Source: Sulfurovum sp. UBA7648
GTDB taxonomy: Bacteria > Campylobacterota > Campylobacteria > Campylobacterales > Sulfurovaceae
Direction of reading: 5' to 3'
NCBI GenBank assembly: GCA_002483605.1
Contig: DLIG01000006.1
Coordinates: 828 to 35,029 of the forward strand
Length of the DNA: 34,202 bases
The position numbers and the translations under genes are program-made. Of the stretch, positions 31,566 to 34,202 are shown one piece after another (within the stretch, counting starts at the first letter, position 1; each line of letters opens with the position of its first letter). The notes under the pieces were generated by a model. The model made no database searches, was not told the origin of the DNA, and saw only the letters and a list, made by a program, of their open reading frames with translations.

Positions 31566-33380
31566 ATGGCACAATTATTTACAAAAGATACACAAGCAAT
31601 TTTTTGGAACAACAACACGAGTGCGATCCAAAGAATGTTGGATTATGATTTCGTGATCGGCAGAAAAACTCCTTCAGTTGCAGCTATCGTAGCTCCAACA
31701 GGGGATAGTAAATTCCAAAAATTCTTTTGGGGCGGCGATGAGATCATGGTGCCTCTATTTAAAAATACCGCAGAAGCCAAAAAAGCATTCCCTAATGCTG
31801 ATGTACTTCTAAATTTCGGATCTTTTAGAACTGCTTATGATGTAACTATGGAAGCTTTAAATCTTGGCGGATTTAAAACTATTATGATCACAGCCGAAGG
31901 AATACCTGAAAGACTTGCTCGCGGCATGAATGCAAAAGCTAGAAATCTAGGCGTCACTGTAATTGGGCCAGCTACGGTTGGTGCTATTGCTCCAGGTGCA
32001 TTCAAAATAGCAAATATCGGCGGAACTATCGAAAATATCATTAATTCTAAACTGCACAGAGCAGGAAGCTGCGGACTTGTAACTCGTTCAGGCGGTCTGT
32101 TTAATGAGCTTTCAAATATCATAGCTATCAATGCTGACGGTATTGCTGAAGGTGTTGCGATCGGTGGAGATAGATTTGTAGGTTCTGTATTTATCGACAA
32201 TCTTCTTAGAATGCAAGACAATCCGGAAGTAAAATACATGCTTCTTCTTGGAGAAGTTGGCGGTACTGAAGAGTATAAAGTTATTGATGCTATCAAAGAA
32301 GGCAAGATCACTAAACCTATCATTGCATGGTGTATAGGAACGATTGCCAAGCATTACAGCAGCGGTGTTCAATTCGGTCACGCAGGCGCTAGCGCGAATG
32401 CTGAGAGAGAAACTGCGGATGCTAAAAATAAAGCAATGGCTGAGGCCGGTATATTTGTTCCAAGTTCATTTAATGATCTTCCAAACAAAATCGCTGAAGT
32501 TTATGGCAAATTAAAAGCAGAGGGCGTTATCTCTGATATTGCAGAACCTGTTATTAATGCTATTCCTGCTGTTAGAAAAAGCAAAAACTTCATTTGTACT
32601 ATCAGTGATGACAGAGGCGATGAAGCTACATATGCCGGCTTCCCGATCTCTAGCGTAGCTACTCCAGATACCGGCAAAGGAATCGGTGATGTTATTTCAC
32701 TTCTTTGGTTCAAAAAACAGTATCCAAAATGGGCTACCCAATTTATTGAAACTGTTATCAAAACTGTTGCAGACCATGGTCCGGCAGTTAGTGGAGCTCA
32801 TAATGCAAAAGTTACGGCTCGTGCAGGCAAATCTGTTGTAGAATCTCTAGTAACCGGACTTTTAACTATCGGACCAAGATTTGGCGGAGCAATTGATGGT
32901 GCTGCAGAGCATTTCAAATATGCACATGACAATAACTTGACTCCAGCAGAGTTCTTGAACCACATGAAAAAACTAGGTATTCCAATCCCTGGTATCGGCC
33001 ATAGAATCAAATCTTTGAGAAACCCTGACCTTAGAGTTGTTGGACTTAAAAAATATGCAGCTGAGCATTTCCCTAGCACTCCATTGCTTGATTATGCACT
33101 TACAGTTGAGCAGCTTACAACATCTAAAAAAGATAATCTTATTCTTAATGTTGACGGTACTATCGGTATTTTGATGGTTGATATGTGGAGAGCTTTAGGT
33201 TACAGCGAAGAAGAGATCAATGAATTTATTTCAAGCGGCACACTAAATGCATTCTTTATTGCAGGACGTACTATCGGATTTATCGGACATGTTCTTGATG
33301 AAAAACGTCTTGCTATGCCAATGTATCGCCATCCAATGGACGATATTCTATATCAAGTTGATATGGCTGAAGAAATTTAA
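31566..33380 (+). CDS. aclA: ATP-citrate lyase, subunit A (catalytic)
   Basis: AclA carries the CoA-binding domain, the phosphorylated His and the citrate-synthase-like lyase domain. In the 604-residue protein the succinyl-CoA-synthetase-like half includes FGSFRTAYDVTMEAL, MITAEGIPE, VIGPATVGAI, and the active-site His at about 272 in QFGHAGASANAERETADAKN. The C-terminal half has TISDDRGDEATYAGFPISSV, HGPAVSGAHNAKVTARAGK, IGPRFGGAIDGAAEHF, IPGIGHRIKSLRNPD and the C-terminal RHPMDDILYQVD, all expected of active ACL. TAAGGAGAAC overlaps the aclB stop and serves as its ribosome site. Both subunits look intact, so a working reductive TCA cycle is likely. Confidence 0.96.
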   Translation: MAQLFTKDTQAIFWNNNTSAIQRMLDYDFVIGRKTPSVAAIVAPTGDSKFQKFFWGGDEIMVPLFKNTAEAKKAFPNADVLLNFGSFRTAYDVTMEALNLGGFKTIMITAEGIPERLARGMNAKARNLGVTVIGPATVGAIAPGAFKIANIGGTIENIINSKLHRAGSCGLVTRSGGLFNELSNIIAINADGIAEGVAIGGDRFVGSVFIDNLLRMQDNPEVKYMLLLGEVGGTEEYKVIDAIKEGKITKPIIAWCIGTIAKHYSSGVQFGHAGASANAERETADAKNKAMAEAGIFVPSSFNDLPNKIAEVYGKLKAEGVISDIAEPVINAIPAVRKSKNFICTISDDRGDEATYAGFPISSVATPDTGKGIGDVISLLWFKKQYPKWATQFIETVIKTVADHGPAVSGAHNAKVTARAGKSVVESLVTGLLTIGPRFGGAIDGAAEHFKYAHDNNLTPAEFLNHMKKLGIPIPGIGHRIKSLRNPDLRVVGLKKYAAEHFPSTPLLDYALTVEQLTTSKKDNLILNVDGTIGILMVDMWRALGYSEEEINEFISSGTLNAFFIAGRTIGFIGHVLDEKRLAMPMYRHPMDDILYQVDMAEEI

Positions 33381-33408
33381 TAAAAATTTCTTTTTAATTC
33401 TACAAAAA

Positions 33409-33441
33409 CTTGCGATATAATGTTTATCATTATATCGCAAG
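33409..33441. repeat. Perfect 14-bp dyad between aclA and the pseudopilin gene
   Basis: CTTGCGATATAATG (33409-33422) and CATTATATCGCAAG (33428-33441) form a perfect 14-bp stem with a TTTAT loop. The left arm contains TATAAT (33416-33421), a good -10 for the pseudopilin gene, and the right arm runs into its ribosome site (AAGAGGA). Read on the minus strand, the stem is followed by TTTTTG, a terminator-like end. It may end aclBA messages, control the pilin promoter, or both. Confidence 0.65.
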
Positions 33442-33450
33442 AGGATTTTT

Positions 33451-34089
33451 ATGTCCAAACAAAACAAAGCTTTTACACTATTAGAAGCTGTAATGGTAAT
33501 AGTACTTATAGGTATTTTAGCTACAGTAGCAATCCCAAGACTTCAAACAGACACCACCCAAGATGCTGCGAACCAAATTCTTTCAGATATTAGATATACA
33601 CAACACTTAGCACTTACAGATGATGTAACCAACCCAAATAATTCAAATTGGCAGAGAGCTTTTTGGAGTATGCGTTTTACCGGATGTAATGGAGGAACAA
33701 ATTGGTTCTATATAATAGGATCAGACAAAAGCTATGAAGGCAACATAGATGTAAATACAGAAGCTGCCATAGATCCGTTATCCGGCAAACCAATGAGAGG
33801 AGATTGTATTTCGGGAAATGACGGTACAAAAAGCAGCAAGATATTTATAACAGATAAATTTGGCATATCAAATGTTACTTTTTCCGGCAGTTGCGAGAAT
33901 GCACAACATATAGGCTTTGACAGACTCGGCAGACCGCACCAAGGTTTTACTGCTTCTACCCTTCCAAATTACGCAAGTGTACTTCATACTCCTTGTACTA
34001 TTACTTTTGCACATCCAAACGGTAATTTTTCTATTAATATAGAACCAGAAACAGGTTACGCTTATATAGTAGGCCAAGAAGATCAATAA
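33451..34089 (+). CDS. Type II secretion/type IV pilus pseudopilin-like protein
   Basis: A 212-residue prepilin: a short basic leader (MSKQNKA), then FTLLEAVMVIVLIGILATVAIPRL, the class III signal with the prepilin-peptidase site before Phe and the conserved Glu at mature position 5. Ala instead of the usual Gly sits at -1. The hydrophobic helix leads into a globular domain with five Cys residues (in TGCNGG, GDCIS, GSCENA and HTPCT, plus others), likely disulfide-bonded in the periplasm, and a Gly/Asp-rich middle region. The size and the single N-terminal helix fit a minor pilin or GspH/FimT-like pseudopilin. No secretion or pilus genes are in view, but the window ends 113 bases later. AGAGGA precedes the ATG. 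Confidence 0.85.
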   Translation: MSKQNKAFTLLEAVMVIVLIGILATVAIPRLQTDTTQDAANQILSDIRYTQHLALTDDVTNPNNSNWQRAFWSMRFTGCNGGTNWFYIIGSDKSYEGNIDVNTEAAIDPLSGKPMRGDCISGNDGTKSSKIFITDKFGISNVTFSGSCENAQHIGFDRLGRPHQGFTASTLPNYASVLHTPCTITFAHPNGNFSINIEPETGYAYIVGQEDQ

Positions 34090-34101
34090 AACTAATTAAA
34101 A

Positions 34102-34136
34102 TAGATATTTTATGTCAAAAAAGGCATAAATATCTA
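34102..34136. repeat. AT-rich hairpin after the pseudopilin gene
   Basis: TAGATATTT-T-ATG (34102-34114) pairs with CATAAATATCTA (34125-34136), with one bulged T and a 10-base loop. An A-run, not a T-run, follows on the plus strand. The remaining bases to the window end are AT-rich and show no gene. Confidence 0.45.
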
Positions 34137-34202
34137 AAAAATATATGCTAAATAATCATATTATTAAATGCAACTATTTAAACAAAATTTTTTTCAAAAT
34201 AT

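Noticed and set aside
31835..32350. Long open frame on the minus strand inside aclA (171 codons)
   Set aside because: It mirrors the strongly supported aclA reading frame, has no ribosome site and no recognisable motif; codon bias of aclA explains it.
1..34202. CRISPR array, prophage or insertion sequence
   Set aside because: No regularly spaced direct repeats, no transposase, integrase or phage structural genes were seen.

Overview
The window is a compact, AT-rich stretch of bacterial chromosome that fits a chemolithoautotrophic member of the Campylobacterota (Epsilonproteobacteria), most likely the Sulfurimonas/Sulfuricurvum/Sulfurovum group. Four things point there: a two-subunit ATP-citrate lyase (aclBA) of the reductive TCA cycle; a fused ispDF gene next to an HP1021/CemR-type atypical response regulator, a sulfate-adenylyltransferase-like gene and pgpA, an order I recall from Campylobacter; menaquinone synthesis by the futalosine route (mqnE); and spermidine synthesis through carboxy(nor)spermidine dehydrogenase. 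I see no prophage, insertion sequence, CRISPR array or rRNA. The content is mostly housekeeping, with one toxin-antitoxin pair as accessory material.

Layout. 1-3.8 kb (+): the end of an unknown gene, dusB, the rimB-rimK pair that edits and extends the tail of ribosomal protein S6, a small unknown gene, and an exported iota-class carbonic anhydrase. 3.8-6.1 kb (-): rodA, an embedded CAU-anticodon tRNA (probably tRNA-Ile2) and an M42-type peptidase. 6.2-8.9 kb: pgeF (+), carboxynorspermidine dehydrogenase (-) and a DedA membrane protein (+). 8.9-16.5 kb (-): aspC, then speA-cysE, then the overlapping ispDF-cemR-sat-like-pgpA cluster. 16.7-20.1 kb (+): thiC, mrp, a small acidic protein and a DUF3817 membrane protein. 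20.2-25.9 kb (-): glnD-glmS-cca. 25.9-34.1 kb (+): mqnE, yefM-yoeB plus a phosphoribosyltransferase, trpG/pabA with a GT-C-like membrane protein, aclB-aclA, and a pseudopilin.

How the genes work together. Carbon fixation appears in aclBA and probably in the exported carbonic anhydrase. Nitrogen flow appears in glnD (PII control), glmS (glutamine to cell-wall sugar), trpG (glutamine amidotransferase) and aspC. Envelope growth appears in rodA, pgeF, glmS and pgpA. Polyamines appear in speA and carboxynorspermidine dehydrogenase. Translation quality appears in dusB, rimBK, cca and the tRNA.

The best leads for new biology are the ATP-sulfurylase-like protein with a degraded active site beside the Ser47 regulator; a set of perfect AT-rich dyads between genes, two of which cover -10-like hexamers; a perfect hairpin spanning the glmS stop codon ahead of cca; two mutually exclusive hairpins after mrp; and a roughly 160-base leader with an in-frame small ORF before trpG. 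Gene calls rest on motif and family recognition by eye; no database search or folding program was run.
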